NCBI GenBank assembly: GCA_030532575.1 | Contig: JAUNKV010000020.1 | Location: 1-51,131 of the forward strand | Length of the DNA: 51,131 nt | Reading direction: 5' to 3' | DNA from: Propionibacteriaceae bacterium | Lineage (GTDB): Bacteria > Actinomycetota > Actinomycetes > Propionibacteriales > Propionibacteriaceae | Part shown: positions 10,784 to 19,307 of the stretch, piece by piece | Layout: each line of letters begins with the position of its first letter | Numbering within the stretch: position 1 is the stretch's first letter | Translations under genes and position numbers: made by a program | Notes under the pieces: generated by a model | Database searches by the model: none | What the model was told of the DNA's origin: nothing | Seen by the model: the letters and a program-made list of their open reading frames with translations, nothing else

Positions 10784-10943
10784 GAGAGTCCGCGAATAGG
10801 CGGAATCTACTGCGGTCGCCCTGGTGACCCCCTGGCAGCGTTGAACTCCTCGAACGCACGATCCAGTGCGATCTTCGTCGTCCGCCTTGCCAAGTGGCCA
10901 CCATGACGATCCTCGCGACGATCCCACCTCACCGCGCACCCTC
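10784..10943 (-). mobile_element. MITE-like element, copy A (inserted at the polA stop codon)
   Basis: This 160-bp copy is oriented opposite to copies B and C and differs from copy C at about six positions. Read on the minus strand it begins GAGGGTGCGCGG and ends with an imperfect inverted copy of that end (CGCGGACTCTC). The 3-bp flanks on the plus strand are TTA (10781-10783) and TCA (10944-10946); the latter is the polA stop codon. No transposase is encoded in it. It has no relation to the sortase or polA coding sequences. Confidence 0.75.
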
Positions 10944-13613
10944 TCAGTGGGCGGCCGTGAACCAGGACTCCCCCACCCCAACCGAAACCTCCAGGGGCAC
11001 CGTCAGTTGCATGGCGGTGCCCATTTCTTCTCGCACCAATTCCTCGAGGCGCTGCCGCTCTCCCGGCGCGACCTCCAGCACCAGTTCGTCGTGGACCTGC
11101 AGCAGCATCCGGCTCGCCAGCCCGGCCTCGTCGAGGGCCCGTTCCACCCCCAGCATCGCCAGCTTGATGATGTCGGCAGCCGAACCCTGGATGGGAGAGT
11201 TCAGCGCTGCCCGCTCCGCCATCTCACGACGCTGCCGGTTCGTCGAGGCCAGGTCCGGCAGGTACCGACGGCGCCCCCGCAGGGTCTCGGTGTGCCCGAC
11301 GCGACGCGCCTGCTCCACCACCTCGGCCAGGTAGCGGTGCACTCCCCCGACGCGGGAGAAGTAGTCCTCCATGAGGGTCTTCGCCTCGGCAGTGGAGATG
11401 CCGAGCTGCGCGGACAGCCCGTAGGCGGACAGTCCGTAGGCCAGGCCGTAGTTCATCGCCTTGATCCGGGCACGCATCTCACCGGTGACCGCCTCAGGCT
11501 CGACCCCGAACACGGTGGCGGCCATCTCCGCGTGGAAGTCCCGCCCCGAGGCGAAGGCCGCGATCAACCCTTCGTCGCCACTGCAGTGGGCCATGAGCCT
11601 CATCTCGATCTGCGAGTAGTCCGCGCTCATCAAGGACTCATACCCGGGGCCTGCCACGAAGGCCGAGCGAATCCTGCGCCCCACCTCCGTGCGGATCGGG
11701 ATGTTCTGCAGGTTCGGATCCAGCGAGGACAACCTGCCAGTGGCGGCAATCGTCTGGGCATAGGTGGTGTGGATGCGCCCGTCATCGCGGATCGCGGCCA
11801 AGAGGGTGTCCACCGTCTGCCTCAGCTTGATCCGGTCCCGGTGCGCCAGCAGCGCCGCCAGGAAGGGGTGCTCCGTCTTCGCGTACAGCGACTCCAGCGC
11901 CTCCGCATCCGTGGTCCAGCCCGTCTTGGTGCGCTTCGTGCGCGGCATGTCCAGCTCGTCGAACAGCACGGTCTGCAACTGCTTCGGCGACCCAAGGTTC
12001 ACCTCGTGCCCGATCGCCTCCCACGCGGCCTGCTGGGCGGCCTGGGCGGCAGAGTCGAACTCCTCCCGCAGCTCGTCCAGCACCCCCTGGTCCACGGCGA
12101 TGCCACTGCGCTCGCAGCGGGCGAGGGTCACCTGGAGCGGAAGCTCGATGTCTCGCATCAGCTGGCCCGCGGGCTGGGCCTCCAGCTCCGGGCGCAACAC
12201 CCGGGCCAGCTCGAGGGTGGCACGGGCCCGCAGCATCGCCTCACGGGCGGTCACGGACTCATCGGCGTCGAACAACGACTCCTGGGGCTCACTCGCCCTG
12301 GCCGTCAGTTCCCGCCCAAGGTGGCGCTGGACCAGATCGGCCAACTCCTGGCCTCGGACATCGGGGCGCAGCAGATAGGCCGCGAGCGCCACGTCGAGTT
12401 CCACCCCTGCCAACTCCCAGCCGCGCTCCCAGACCGCCAGCAATGGCCCCTTGCCCGCGTGGACGGTCTTCGGCACCGCAGGGTCGGCCAGCCATGCAGC
12501 CAGCGCTGATTCGTCGCCGGGGGCCAGGCGGGCGCAGTCCACCCAGGCCCCGCCCCCATCCCCTGTGGCAAAGCCGATGCCCTGCAGGTCCCCAGTGCCT
12601 GCCCCCCAGGTGCCGACGAAGGCCAGCGCGGCCCCCTCCCGGGCGTGCTCGTCGAGCCAGGCCCGCACCTGGTCCGGCCCCAACTCCACGCCGTCGATCT
12701 CGAAGGCCTCGGCCGGGGCTTCGTCCTCCGCCGAGCCCTGCGCCCCGTACAGCTGGGCCAGCCGGTCCCGCAGGGTGCGGAACTCCAGGCTGGCGAACAG
12801 CTGGGTGATGGCCTCGCGGTCCCAGTCCCGGCGCTCCAGCTGCTCCACCGACAACGGCAGCGCCAGGTCCCGCACCAGGTGGTTGAGGCGACGGTTGCGG
12901 CGCACGTCGTCGAGGTGCGCACGAAGCGACTCCCCGGCCTTGCCCGGCACCTGCTCCGCCCGGGCCAGGATGTTGTCCAACCCGTCGAAGTTCGCGATCC
13001 ACTTCGCAGCGGTCTTCGGCCCGACTCCGGGCACCCCCGGCAGGTTGTCGCTGGTCTCCCCCACCAGGGCCGCCAGCTCCGGGTAGCGCTGCGGCGGCAC
13101 CCCGTACTTGTCCTCGATCGCCTCCGGGGTCATCCGAACCAGGTCGCTGACCCCCTTGCGCGGGTACAGCACCGTCACAGCGTCGGTGACCAGCTGCAAG
13201 GTGTCCCGGTCCCCTGAGGAGATCAGCACCTCGAAGCCCTTGGCGTCGGCCTCACCCGCCAGGGTCGCGATGATGTCATCCGCCTCGTGACCGGGCGATT
13301 CCAGATGGCTGATCCGCAGGCCGTCGAGCACCTCCTTGATGAGCTCCACCTGGCCTGCGAACTCCACCGGGGAAGCCCCTCGGGTGGCCTTGTACTGCGG
13401 GTAGGACTCGGTGCGGAAGGATTCCCGCCCCACGTCGAAGGCGACGGCGACATGCGTGGGCTGCTCGGTGGTGAGCAGTCCGATGAGCATCGAGACGAAG
13501 CCGTGCACCGCGTTGGTGTGCTGACCCGTCGAGGTCGTGAAGTTCTCGGCAGGCAACGCGAAGAACGCCCGGTAGGCCATGGAATGTCCGTCGATGAGCA
13601 GCAGTCGGTTCAC
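10944..13613 (-). CDS. polA: DNA polymerase I
   Basis: PolA fills gaps in excision repair and removes Okazaki primers. The 889-residue protein starts LLLIDGHSMAYRAFFAL. It has an N-terminal 5'-3' exonuclease (to ~residue 300) with its acidic metal ligands and helix-hairpin-helix. The middle 3'-5' exonuclease-like domain lacks the DxE motif, as in mycobacterial and Taq enzymes, so proofreading is unlikely. The polymerase domain has motif A (DYSQIEMRLMAH), motif B (KAMNYGLAYG) and motif C (VHDELVLE). GTG at 13613 is chosen over a longer frame because it matches the family start and lies 7 nt from a TANNNT box. The stop codon directly borders the repeat element. Confidence 0.96.
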   Translation of the reverse strand: MNRLLLIDGHSMAYRAFFALPAENFTTSTGQHTNAVHGFVSMLIGLLTTEQPTHVAVAFDVGRESFRTESYPQYKATRGASPVEFAGQVELIKEVLDGLRISHLESPGHEADDIIATLAGEADAKGFEVLISSGDRDTLQLVTDAVTVLYPRKGVSDLVRMTPEAIEDKYGVPPQRYPELAALVGETSDNLPGVPGVGPKTAAKWIANFDGLDNILARAEQVPGKAGESLRAHLDDVRRNRRLNHLVRDLALPLSVEQLERRDWDREAITQLFASLEFRTLRDRLAQLYGAQGSAEDEAPAEAFEIDGVELGPDQVRAWLDEHAREGAALAFVGTWGAGTGDLQGIGFATGDGGGAWVDCARLAPGDESALAAWLADPAVPKTVHAGKGPLLAVWERGWELAGVELDVALAAYLLRPDVRGQELADLVQRHLGRELTARASEPQESLFDADESVTAREAMLRARATLELARVLRPELEAQPAGQLMRDIELPLQVTLARCERSGIAVDQGVLDELREEFDSAAQAAQQAAWEAIGHEVNLGSPKQLQTVLFDELDMPRTKRTKTGWTTDAEALESLYAKTEHPFLAALLAHRDRIKLRQTVDTLLAAIRDDGRIHTTYAQTIAATGRLSSLDPNLQNIPIRTEVGRRIRSAFVAGPGYESLMSADYSQIEMRLMAHCSGDEGLIAAFASGRDFHAEMAATVFGVEPEAVTGEMRARIKAMNYGLAYGLSAYGLSAQLGISTAEAKTLMEDYFSRVGGVHRYLAEVVEQARRVGHTETLRGRRRYLPDLASTNRQRREMAERAALNSPIQGSAADIIKLAMLGVERALDEAGLASRMLLQVHDELVLEVAPGERQRLEELVREEMGTAMQLTVPLEVSVGVGESWFTAAH

Positions 13614-13620
13614 GACCTCA

Positions 13621-13626
13621 AATCTA
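13621..13626 (-). promoter_or_regulatory. -10 element of a probable leaderless polA promoter
   Basis: On the minus strand TAGATT ends 7 nt before the polA GTG, and no Shine-Dalgarno is present. It overlaps a plus-strand TANNNT (TACTGT, 13625-13630) that could serve the divergent thioesterase gene. The two promoters may therefore compete. Confidence 0.5.
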
Positions 13627-13645
13627 CTGTGCGAGACTGACGTCC

Positions 13646-14029
13646 ATGACAGACCTGCCACCCGTGGCCGAGTTGCACACCCGGCTGGGCATCGAAATCC
13701 TCGAGGCCACCCCTGAGCGTGTCGTCGGGCGGATGCCGGTGATGGGCAACCGGCAACCCGCTGGGCTGCTCCACGGCGGAGCCACCGCAGCCCTGATGGA
13801 AGGGCTCGGCTCGGTGGCGGCCTGGCTGGCCGGGCAGCCGGACCGTCTTCCCGTGGGCGTCGATCTCAACGTCACCCACCTGCGCCCCGTCCGCGCGGGA
13901 ACGGTGACGGGGGTGGCCACCGCGATCCGCATCGGGACCGGGACCGTGGTCCACACCATCGAGGTCACCGACGAACAGGGCCGCCCCACGGCCGTGGGGC
14001 GGCTGACCTGTCAACTGCTCCCCCGGTGA
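13646..14029 (+). CDS. PaaI-family hotdog-fold thioesterase
   Basis: The 127-residue protein is a single hotdog domain. It has the family motif around N-RQPAGLLHGGATAALMEGLGSVAA (split here as NRQPAGLLHGG plus the ATAALMEG helix) and a conserved V-LNVTHLRPVRAGTVTG strand pair. Such enzymes hydrolyse acyl-CoA thioesters; the substrate cannot be told from sequence. The gene lies between polA and pdtaR, a neighbourhood shared with other Actinobacteria. No clear ribosome binding site precedes the ATG at 13646. Confidence 0.85.
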   Translation: MTDLPPVAELHTRLGIEILEATPERVVGRMPVMGNRQPAGLLHGGATAALMEGLGSVAAWLAGQPDRLPVGVDLNVTHLRPVRAGTVTGVATAIRIGTGTVVHTIEVTDEQGRPTAVGRLTCQLLPR

Positions 14030-14039
14030 GGGGGACGTC

Positions 14040-14627
14040 TCAGTTCTTCTTCTTGTGGGAGATGACCCCTTCGGCCACCTCGCGCATGGACTTGCGCAGG
14101 TCCATCGCGGTCTTCTGGATCCAGCGGAACGCCTCCGGCTCCGAGAGCCCCAGTCCCTCCTGCAACATGCCCTTGGCCTGGTCGATGATCTTGCGCGACT
14201 CGAAGCGGTCCTCCAGGTTCGCCAGCTCCTCCTCGATGGCCTTGATCTCGGCGAAACGGCCCATCGCGATCTCGATGGCCGGCACGACATCGGTGGCGTC
14301 GAAGGGCTTGACCACGTAGGCCATCGCACCGGCGTCGCGGGCGCGCTCCACCAGGTCACGCTGGCTGAAGGCCGTCAGCATGACGATGGGGGCGATCCGC
14401 TCCTCCGCGATGGTCTCCGCCGCGGTGATGCCATCCAGCTTCGGCATCTTGACGTCCATGATGATGAGATCAGGTTCGAGCTCACGGGCCAGCTTCACCG
14501 CCTCTTCACCGTCGGCTGCCTGTCCGATCACTTCGAATCCCTCATCTGTGAGGAGCTCGACCAGATCGAGACGGATCAGCGCCTCATCCTCTGCCACGAG
14601 CACCTTGGTTGGCCGGTTCTGGCCCAT
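14040..14627 (-). CDS. pdtaR: ANTAR-domain response regulator (PdtaR type)
   Basis: The 195-residue protein has an N-terminal receiver domain with the acidic pair Glu13-Asp14, phosphoacceptor Asp58 (IIMDVKMP), Thr85 and Lys107 (VVKPF). The C-terminal three-helix ANTAR RNA-binding domain (about residues 130-190) contains the IDQAKGMLQEGLGLSEPEAF signature. Phosphorylated ANTAR proteins bind paired hairpins in mRNA leaders and prevent termination; in mycobacteria PdtaR works with the sensor kinase PdtaS. ATG at 14627 has GGAG 7 nt upstream and is preferred over the in-frame TTG at 14633. The gene converges with the thioesterase gene, with only 10 nt between them. No cognate kinase gene is in the window. 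Confidence 0.93.
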   Translation of the reverse strand: MGQNRPTKVLVAEDEALIRLDLVELLTDEGFEVIGQAADGEEAVKLARELEPDLIIMDVKMPKLDGITAAETIAEERIAPIVMLTAFSQRDLVERARDAGAMAYVVKPFDATDVVPAIEIAMGRFAEIKAIEEELANLEDRFESRKIIDQAKGMLQEGLGLSEPEAFRWIQKTAMDLRKSMREVAEGVISHKKKN

Positions 14628-14694
14628 GTCCAAGCTCCAATCTCCGTTGAGTGGACCCTCAGGTTCACACTTGATTCAGGAATTCTCGTGGAGC

Positions 14695-14700
14695 ATCTTA
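14695..14700 (-). promoter_or_regulatory. Candidate -10 element for pdtaR
   Basis: TAAGAT on the minus strand is a good -10 match, placing transcription start near 14688 and leaving a ~60-nt leader with a ribosome binding site. The -35 region is weak. Confidence 0.35.
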
Positions 14701-14828
14701 GCGCGCCTGACCACGCCATACACCATCGAAGCACGAAATCATCCACTTTCGGCCAAACGGACAGGTCTTTCTCACGGGGACCGGGGAGCGTGCCGGAAGG
14801 GCCGCCGTGTGGCACAATGGTCAGCGAT

Positions 14829-14911
14829 GCCCGGCTGGCGGAATGGTAGACGCGGTTGACTCAAAATCAACTGACCGCATGGTCGTAGGGGTTCAAGTCC
14901 CCTGCCGGGTA
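14829..14911 (+). tRNA. tRNA-Leu (anticodon CAA)
   Basis: The acceptor stem GCCCGGC/GCCGGGT has one G-U pair. The D-arm follows, then the anticodon stem-loop GTTGA-CTCAAAA-TCAAC with anticodon CAA. A long variable arm (GACCGCATGGTC region) is typical of class II leucine tRNAs. The T-arm is GGGGTTCAAGTCCCC and the discriminator base is A. CCA is not fully encoded. A possible -10 (CACAAT, 14813-14818) lies just upstream. Confidence 0.95.
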
Positions 14912-14965
14912 CCGTGAACGGGTCAGGGCGAGCGGGCACCCCCGCCGAGATGGCACGATGGCCCC

Positions 14966-15817
14966 ATGAAGATTCTCTCCATCCAGTCCTGCGTGAGCCA
15001 CGGCCACGTCGGCAACTCCGCCGCCGTGTTCCCGTTGCAGCGGATCGGCGTCGAGGTGATGCCCGTCCACACGGTGTTGTTCTCCAACCACACCGGCTAC
15101 GGTGCCTGGCGCGGCCCGATGCTGAAGGGGGCCGACATCCGCGAGATCGTCACCGGCATCGAGGAGCGTGGCGCCCTGGCCGGGGTCGATGCCGTGCTCT
15201 CGGGCTACCAGGGTGGCAATGACATCGGGGATGCGATCCTCGAGGCCGTGCAGAAGGTGAAGCAGCACAACCCTGCGGCCATCTACGCCTGCGACCCGGT
15301 GCTGGGCAACGCGAAGTCCGGCTGCCACGTCGCCCCCGAGGTCCAGGAGCTGATCCGGGACCGCGTGGTGCCCCGGGCCGACCTCATCACACCGAACCAG
15401 TTCGAGTTGGGATTCGTCACCGGTACCACCCCGAGCGACCTGGAATCCACCATGTCGGCCGTTGACCGGGCCTTCGGGATCGGCCCGCAGACGGTCCTGG
15501 TGACCTCCGTCGAGCTACCGGACCTCGGCGAGGACAAGCTCTCGATGATCGCGGCGAACCGAGACGAGGCCTGGCTCATCACCACGCCCAGGCTACCGAT
15601 GAAGCGCAACGGCTCCGGCGACGTCACAGCCGCCCTGTTCACCGCCCACTGGCGGCGCACCGGTTCCCTCTCAGAGGCCCTGGAACACACCACCTCCAGC
15701 GTCCACGCGATGCTGCGCCTGACCCTCGAGGCCGACACCCGGGAGCTGCAGCTCGTCGCCTCCCAGGAACACTTCGCCCACCCCGCCCTGGAGTTCAGGG
15801 CCGAGCGGATTCGCTGA
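14966..15817 (+). CDS. pdxY: Pyridoxal kinase
   Basis: PdxY phosphorylates pyridoxal in the vitamin B6 salvage pathway. The 283-residue ribokinase-superfamily protein starts ILSIQSCVSHGHVGNSAAVFPLQR, a hallmark of pyridoxal kinases. It has the YACDPVLGN and TPNQFEL segments, and it carries the catalytic Asp in the anion-hole motif NGSGDVTAALF. Length matches PdxY (about 287). It lies 54 nt after tRNA-Leu and might be co-transcribed with it. No convincing ribosome binding site or separate promoter is visible. Confidence 0.93.
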   Translation: MKILSIQSCVSHGHVGNSAAVFPLQRIGVEVMPVHTVLFSNHTGYGAWRGPMLKGADIREIVTGIEERGALAGVDAVLSGYQGGNDIGDAILEAVQKVKQHNPAAIYACDPVLGNAKSGCHVAPEVQELIRDRVVPRADLITPNQFELGFVTGTTPSDLESTMSAVDRAFGIGPQTVLVTSVELPDLGEDKLSMIAANRDEAWLITTPRLPMKRNGSGDVTAALFTAHWRRTGSLSEALEHTTSSVHAMLRLTLEADTRELQLVASQEHFAHPALEFRAERIR

Positions 15818-15863
15818 GCGACCCCCTGCCCAGCGGTCCCGCCACAGGCTCTCGGACATGACT

Positions 15864-15895
15864 GACGGGGGAGGTCCCGCAGGCCCTCCCCCGTC
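15864..15895. terminator. Bidirectional terminator between pdxY and pyk
   Basis: A perfect 11-bp GC-rich stem (GACGGGGGAGG 15864-15874, complement at 15885-15895) has a 10-nt loop between convergent pdxY and pyk. No T-tract is present on either side. Confidence 0.7.
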
Positions 15896-15908
15896 GTCGT
15901 GGTCGGGA

Positions 15909-17339
15909 TCAGAGATCGATCTCGCCCTTGACCTTGACCTTGTGGACGCGCAGGTTGTTGGTCTTGCCGGGAACCCCCATCGGGGAGCCGGACAGGATCA
16001 CGATGCGCTCCCCCACCTCGATCATCCCGCGATCACGCAGGTAGGAGTCGACGGTCTCCACCATCTGCTCCTGCTCGGTGAAGTTCGGGGTGATGTGGGC
16101 CTCCACGCCCCAGGTGAGGGTCATGTTCTGCTGGGTGGACTTCTCCGGGGAGAACACCAGCAGCGGGATGGAGGGACGCAGCCGGGAGAGCCTGCGGGCC
16201 GTGTCACCGGACTTGGTGAAGGCCACCAGGTAGCGGGCACCCACGCGCTGGGCCACCTCGACGGCGGCCTTCGCCAGGACACCGCCGGTGGTGTGCGGGT
16301 CCCACTCGATGGTGTTGATCTCCGCGTGCCCCTCGCGCTCGGTGTTCTCCACGATCTTGGCCATCGTCTGCACGGTGATGACCGGGTAGTCGCCGACGGA
16401 GGTCTCGCCGGAGAGCATCACGGCATCGGCACCGTCCAGCACGGCGTTGGCCACGTCGGAGGCCTCCGCGCGGGTCGGGCGGGGCGAGGAGATCATCGAC
16501 TCCAGCATCTGCGTGGCCACGATGACCGGCTTGGCCCACTTCCGGGCGGCACGGATGATCTTCTTCTGGACCAGCGGCACCTCCTCCAGCGGGAGCTCCA
16601 CCCCGAGGTCGCCACGGGCCACCATGAAGGCGTCGAAGGCGTCAATGATGTCCTGCAGGTTGGAGATCGCCTGCGGCTTCTCCAGCTTCGCGATGACGGG
16701 CAGCCGCTTGCCGACCTCATCCATGATCTCGTGGACCCGCTTGATGTCGTCGCCGGAACGCACGAAGGACAGCGCGATCAGGTCGATGTCCTTGGTCAGG
16801 GCCCAGCGCAGGTCGCGCTCGTCCTTCTCACTCATGGCGGGAACGGAGACCGCAACCCCGGGCAGGTTGATGCCCTTGTTGTTGGAGACGGTTCCCGCGA
16901 CGGTGACCTCACACACCACGTCGGTGTCGCTGACCTGGACGGCTCGAAGACCCACCTTGCCGTCGTCGATGAGGATGTGATCCCCCGGCTTGACGTCGCC
17001 GGGCAGGCCCTTGAAGGTGGTCGAGCAGCGTTCCTTGTCACCGAGGATGTCCTCGATGGTGATGGTGAACCGGTCGCCACGCTCCAGGAAGTACTTCTGG
17101 TCCCCGGCGAACTTGCCGAGGCGGATCTTCGGGCCCTGCAGATCGGCGAGCACGCCGACGGTGCGGCCGGTGAGCATGGCAGCTTCACGGACGGCATTGA
17201 GGCGGCCCTCGTGCTCGTCGTAGTCGCCGTGGCTCATGTTGAGGCGGGCGACGTTCATTCCCGCGTTGATCAACTCAACGAGGCGGTCCGTCGTGTTCGC
17301 GGACGGCCCCAGGGTACATACGATCTTAGCTTTGCGCAC
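15909..17339 (-). CDS. pyk: Pyruvate kinase
   Basis: Pyk transfers phosphate from phosphoenolpyruvate to ADP. The 476-residue protein starts [12 protein letters not shown] and has the [10 protein letters not shown] motif. The active-site region is [11 protein letters not shown] followed by [17 protein letters not shown], and QMLESMI and [12 protein letters not shown] follow. Length and domain order (A/B/A barrel, then C domain) are normal. The GTG start lies 6 nt from a TANNNT box and has no ribosome binding site. The upstream RluA-family gene ends 22 nt away on the same strand, so readthrough is also possible. Confidence 0.97.
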   Translation of the reverse strand: MRKAKIVCTLGPSANTTDRLVELINAGMNVARLNMSHGDYDEHEGRLNAVREAAMLTGRTVGVLADLQGPKIRLGKFAGDQKYFLERGDRFTITIEDILGDKERCSTTFKGLPGDVKPGDHILIDDGKVGLRAVQVSDTDVVCEVTVAGTVSNNKGINLPGVAVSVPAMSEKDERDLRWALTKDIDLIALSFVRSGDDIKRVHEIMDEVGKRLPVIAKLEKPQAISNLQDIIDAFDAFMVARGDLGVELPLEEVPLVQKKIIRAARKWAKPVIVATQMLESMISSPRPTRAEASDVANAVLDGADAVMLSGETSVGDYPVITVQTMAKIVENTEREGHAEINTIEWDPHTTGGVLAKAAVEVAQRVGARYLVAFTKSGDTARRLSRLRPSIPLLVFSPEKSTQQNMTLTWGVEAHITPNFTEQEQMVETVDSYLRDRGMIEVGERIVILSGSPMGVPGKTNNLRVHKVKVKGEIDL

Positions 17340-17345
17340 GAGGAC

Positions 17346-17351
17346 AGCCTA
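17346..17351 (-). promoter_or_regulatory. -10 element of a probable leaderless pyk promoter
   Basis: TAGGCT on the minus strand ends 6 nt before the pyk GTG and is identical to the uvrB box. The -35 would fall in the 3' end of the RluA-family gene and is not recognisable. Confidence 0.45.
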
Positions 17352-17361
17352 TCGCGAAAAA

Positions 17362-18282
17362 CTACCCTTCCTGCACGACGCGCAACGCCTCCGCAAGGTC
17401 TTTCGGTGGGGCTGAGGTGAAGCTCACCCACTCCCCAGCGACGGGGTGCTGGAAGGCCAACCCGGTGGCGTGCAGCCACTGCCGCTCCAGGCCCAGGCGT
17501 CGGGCCAGCTCGGGATCAGCGCCGTAGAGCGGGTCACCGCAGCAGGGATGCCCGATGGCCGCCATGTGAACCCGGATCTGGTGGGTTCGTCCCGTCTCCA
17601 GCGCGATCTCCAGCAGCGTCGCGGCCCGGTGCGCCTCGATGGCCTCGTAGTGGGTGACGCTCTCCCGTCCGCCCTGCACGACGGCCATCTTCCACTCGTG
17701 CCCGGGGTGACGCCCGATGGGGGCGTCGATGGTGCCGACGAAGGGGTCCGGATGTCCCTGGACCAGGGCCTGGTAGGTCTTGTCCACCACCTTGTCCCGG
17801 AAGGCCTGCTTCAGCACGGAGTAGGCACGCTCCGAGCGGGCCAGCACCATCAGCCCGGAGGTGCCGACATCCAGCCGGGAGACCACCCCCTGCCGCTCCG
17901 GAGCCCCGGAGGTGGCAATCGAGATTCCGGCGGCCGCCAGGTGTTCCGTCACCGAGGGGCCCTCCCAGCCGAGGCTGGGGTGGGCCGCGACCCCGGCCGG
18001 TTTGTCCACCACCACGATGTCGTTGTCCTGATGGACGATGCCCAAGCCGTCGGCGAGCCTCGGCTGGGCCACCACGTGGTCAGGCCTGGGAGCGGTGACC
18101 AACTCGAGCATCGCCCCGGCCTGGACGCCCTGGGAGGCCTTCGTCACCAGGACACCGTCCAACAGCACTCCCCCATCGGCGATCAGCTCGGCGATCCGGG
18201 AGCGGCTGTGGCCGGTGATCCGAGCGGCGGCCACGTCGATGCGTTCCCCCGCGAGCGGCTCCGGCACCAGGAAGACACTCAC
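17362..18282 (-). CDS. RluA/RluD-family rRNA pseudouridine synthase
   Basis: This enzyme converts uridines to pseudouridine in structured RNA, most likely 23S rRNA. The 306-residue protein has an N-terminal S4-like RNA-binding domain (residues ~12-60) and a catalytic domain with the family motif VSRLDVGTSGLMVLA, whose Asp is the catalytic nucleophile. It also has the YQALVQGHP and GRTHQIRVHMAAIGHP segments. Which uridines are targeted cannot be told. The GTG start overlaps the lspA stop as GTGA, so the two are translationally coupled. Confidence 0.93.
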   Translation of the reverse strand: MSVFLVPEPLAGERIDVAAARITGHSRSRIAELIADGGVLLDGVLVTKASQGVQAGAMLELVTAPRPDHVVAQPRLADGLGIVHQDNDIVVVDKPAGVAAHPSLGWEGPSVTEHLAAAGISIATSGAPERQGVVSRLDVGTSGLMVLARSERAYSVLKQAFRDKVVDKTYQALVQGHPDPFVGTIDAPIGRHPGHEWKMAVVQGGRESVTHYEAIEAHRAATLLEIALETGRTHQIRVHMAAIGHPCCGDPLYGADPELARRLGLERQWLHATGLAFQHPVAGEWVSFTSAPPKDLAEALRVVQEG

Positions 18283-18794
18283 ACCTTCTCCTCCAGCTCC
18301 TGCGGAGTCTCCTTCCCCGCCGCGTCCTCAGGGGAGCGCAGCGAGCCGAGGATGATGAGCCCCGCGGCCACGGTGATGCAGATGTCCGCGACGTTGAAGA
18401 TCGCGAAGTTCGGCAGCTGGATGAAATCGACGACGTGTCCCTGCAGCACGCCGGGGGGCCGCAGCAGCCGGTCGTGGAGGTTCCCTGCGATCCCTGCCAT
18501 GAGCAGCCCCAGCACCACGGCGTGGAAGCCGGTGCGAATCCTGGGCAGCCCGACCACGAGACAGACCAGTAGCGCCACGATCGCGAAGATGCTGAGCGCA
18601 ACCGTGAGCGAGGTCCCGAGCCCGAAGGCCGCACCCGGGTTGAACACCAGGGTGAAACGGAGCAGGGTCCCCACCACCTCATGGGGAACGGCCGGGGTCA
18701 ACGCGGCCAGCACGGCCTCCTTCGTGACCTGATCGATCCCGAGCCCGAGAAGCCCCACCCCCACCGCGAGCAGGACCAGGGCACGGCGGCTCAG
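18279..18794 (-). CDS. lspA: Signal peptidase II (lipoprotein signal peptidase), probable CTG start
   Basis: LspA cleaves the signal peptide of diacylated prolipoproteins in the membrane. The 171-residue protein has four membrane helices, and the catalytic Asp pair lies in GNLHDRLL and FNVADICI. The start is unusual. The best-fitting codon is CTG (18792-18794), which overlaps the stop of the upstream DksA/TraR gene as CTGA and has GAGGA 6 nt upstream. It gives a normal N-terminus (SRRALVLL). No ATG, GTG or TTG gives a better start: a downstream GTG would cut into helix 1, and the only upstream one overlaps the neighbour by about 100 bp. Confidence 0.93.
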   Translation of the reverse strand: MSRRALVLLAVGVGLLGLGIDQVTKEAVLAALTPAVPHEVVGTLLRFTLVFNPGAAFGLGTSLTVALSIFAIVALLVCLVVGLPRIRTGFHAVVLGLLMAGIAGNLHDRLLRPPGVLQGHVVDFIQLPNFAIFNVADICITVAAGLIILGSLRSPEDAAGKETPQELEEKV

Positions 18795-19219
18795 CGTCGT
18801 TCCTCGCGCTGTTTGCAGGCCACGCAGAGGGTGGCCCGGGGGAAGGCCTGGAGCCTCCCCTTGCCGATGGGCTCCCCGCAGACCTCGCACAGCCCGTAGT
18901 TGCCCTCGTCGAACAGGTGCAGCGCCAGCCGCGCCTGATCAGCCATCTCCCTGGCGTTCTGCGCCAACGAGAGCTCCTGGTCGCGCTCGAAGTTGGAGGA
19001 GCCGACATCAGCCGGGTCCCGGCCCGCGCCGTCGTTGCCCTGCAGCAGCAGGTCACTCAGTTCCTGGTCCGAGGCAGCCACCTTCTTCTCGAGACGCTCC
19101 AGCTCCTCGGCCAGGGCCTCCCGCTGCTCCTGGATCTCCTCATCGGTCCAGGGGGCCTCGCCATCCCTGACGGGCAGCGACTTCGGAGCCTGCGGCTCCT
19201 TGGTTGTCGTGGTTGCCAT
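18791..19219 (-). CDS. TraR/DksA-family zinc-finger protein
   Basis: The 142-residue protein has a long coiled-coil-forming acidic middle (about residues 28-105). A C-terminal zinc ribbon follows (CEVCGEPIG, then LCVAC) with four cysteines. DksA/TraR proteins act in the secondary channel of RNA polymerase. The actinobacterial relatives are less well characterised, so the role here is an inference from the family. ATG 19219 has GAGGA 5 nt upstream. The gene begins just after the divIVA terminator and is coupled to lspA. Confidence 0.88.
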   Translation of the reverse strand: MATTTTKEPQAPKSLPVRDGEAPWTDEEIQEQREALAEELERLEKKVAASDQELSDLLLQGNDGAGRDPADVGSSNFERDQELSLAQNAREMADQARLALHLFDEGNYGLCEVCGEPIGKGRLQAFPRATLCVACKQREERR

Positions 19220-19256
19220 GTTCATCCTCGAAGTGCGAATGGAAAGAAAAGGAAAG

Positions 19257-19291
19257 ACTGTCCGGTGGAGACTACACCTCCACCGGACAGT
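19257..19291 (-). terminator. Rho-independent terminator after divIVA
   Basis: A perfect 14-bp stem (19257-19270 with 19278-19291) has a 7-nt loop. On the minus strand it is followed by a pyrimidine tract rich in T (CTTTCCTTTTCTTTCC). It closes the division cluster before the DksA/TraR gene. Confidence 0.9.
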
Positions 19292-19307
19292 GTTCCAGCA
19301 CGTGGGG

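Noticed and set aside
10784-10943. The repeat as a CRISPR, tRNA-derived or attachment-site sequence
   Set aside because: It occurs as single dispersed copies with inverted ends and a target duplication, with no spacers, cloverleaf or nearby integrase.
12451-13086. PolA lacking proofreading residues as an unusual finding
   Set aside because: Loss of the DxE motif of the 3'-5' exonuclease domain is common in actinobacterial and thermophile PolA.
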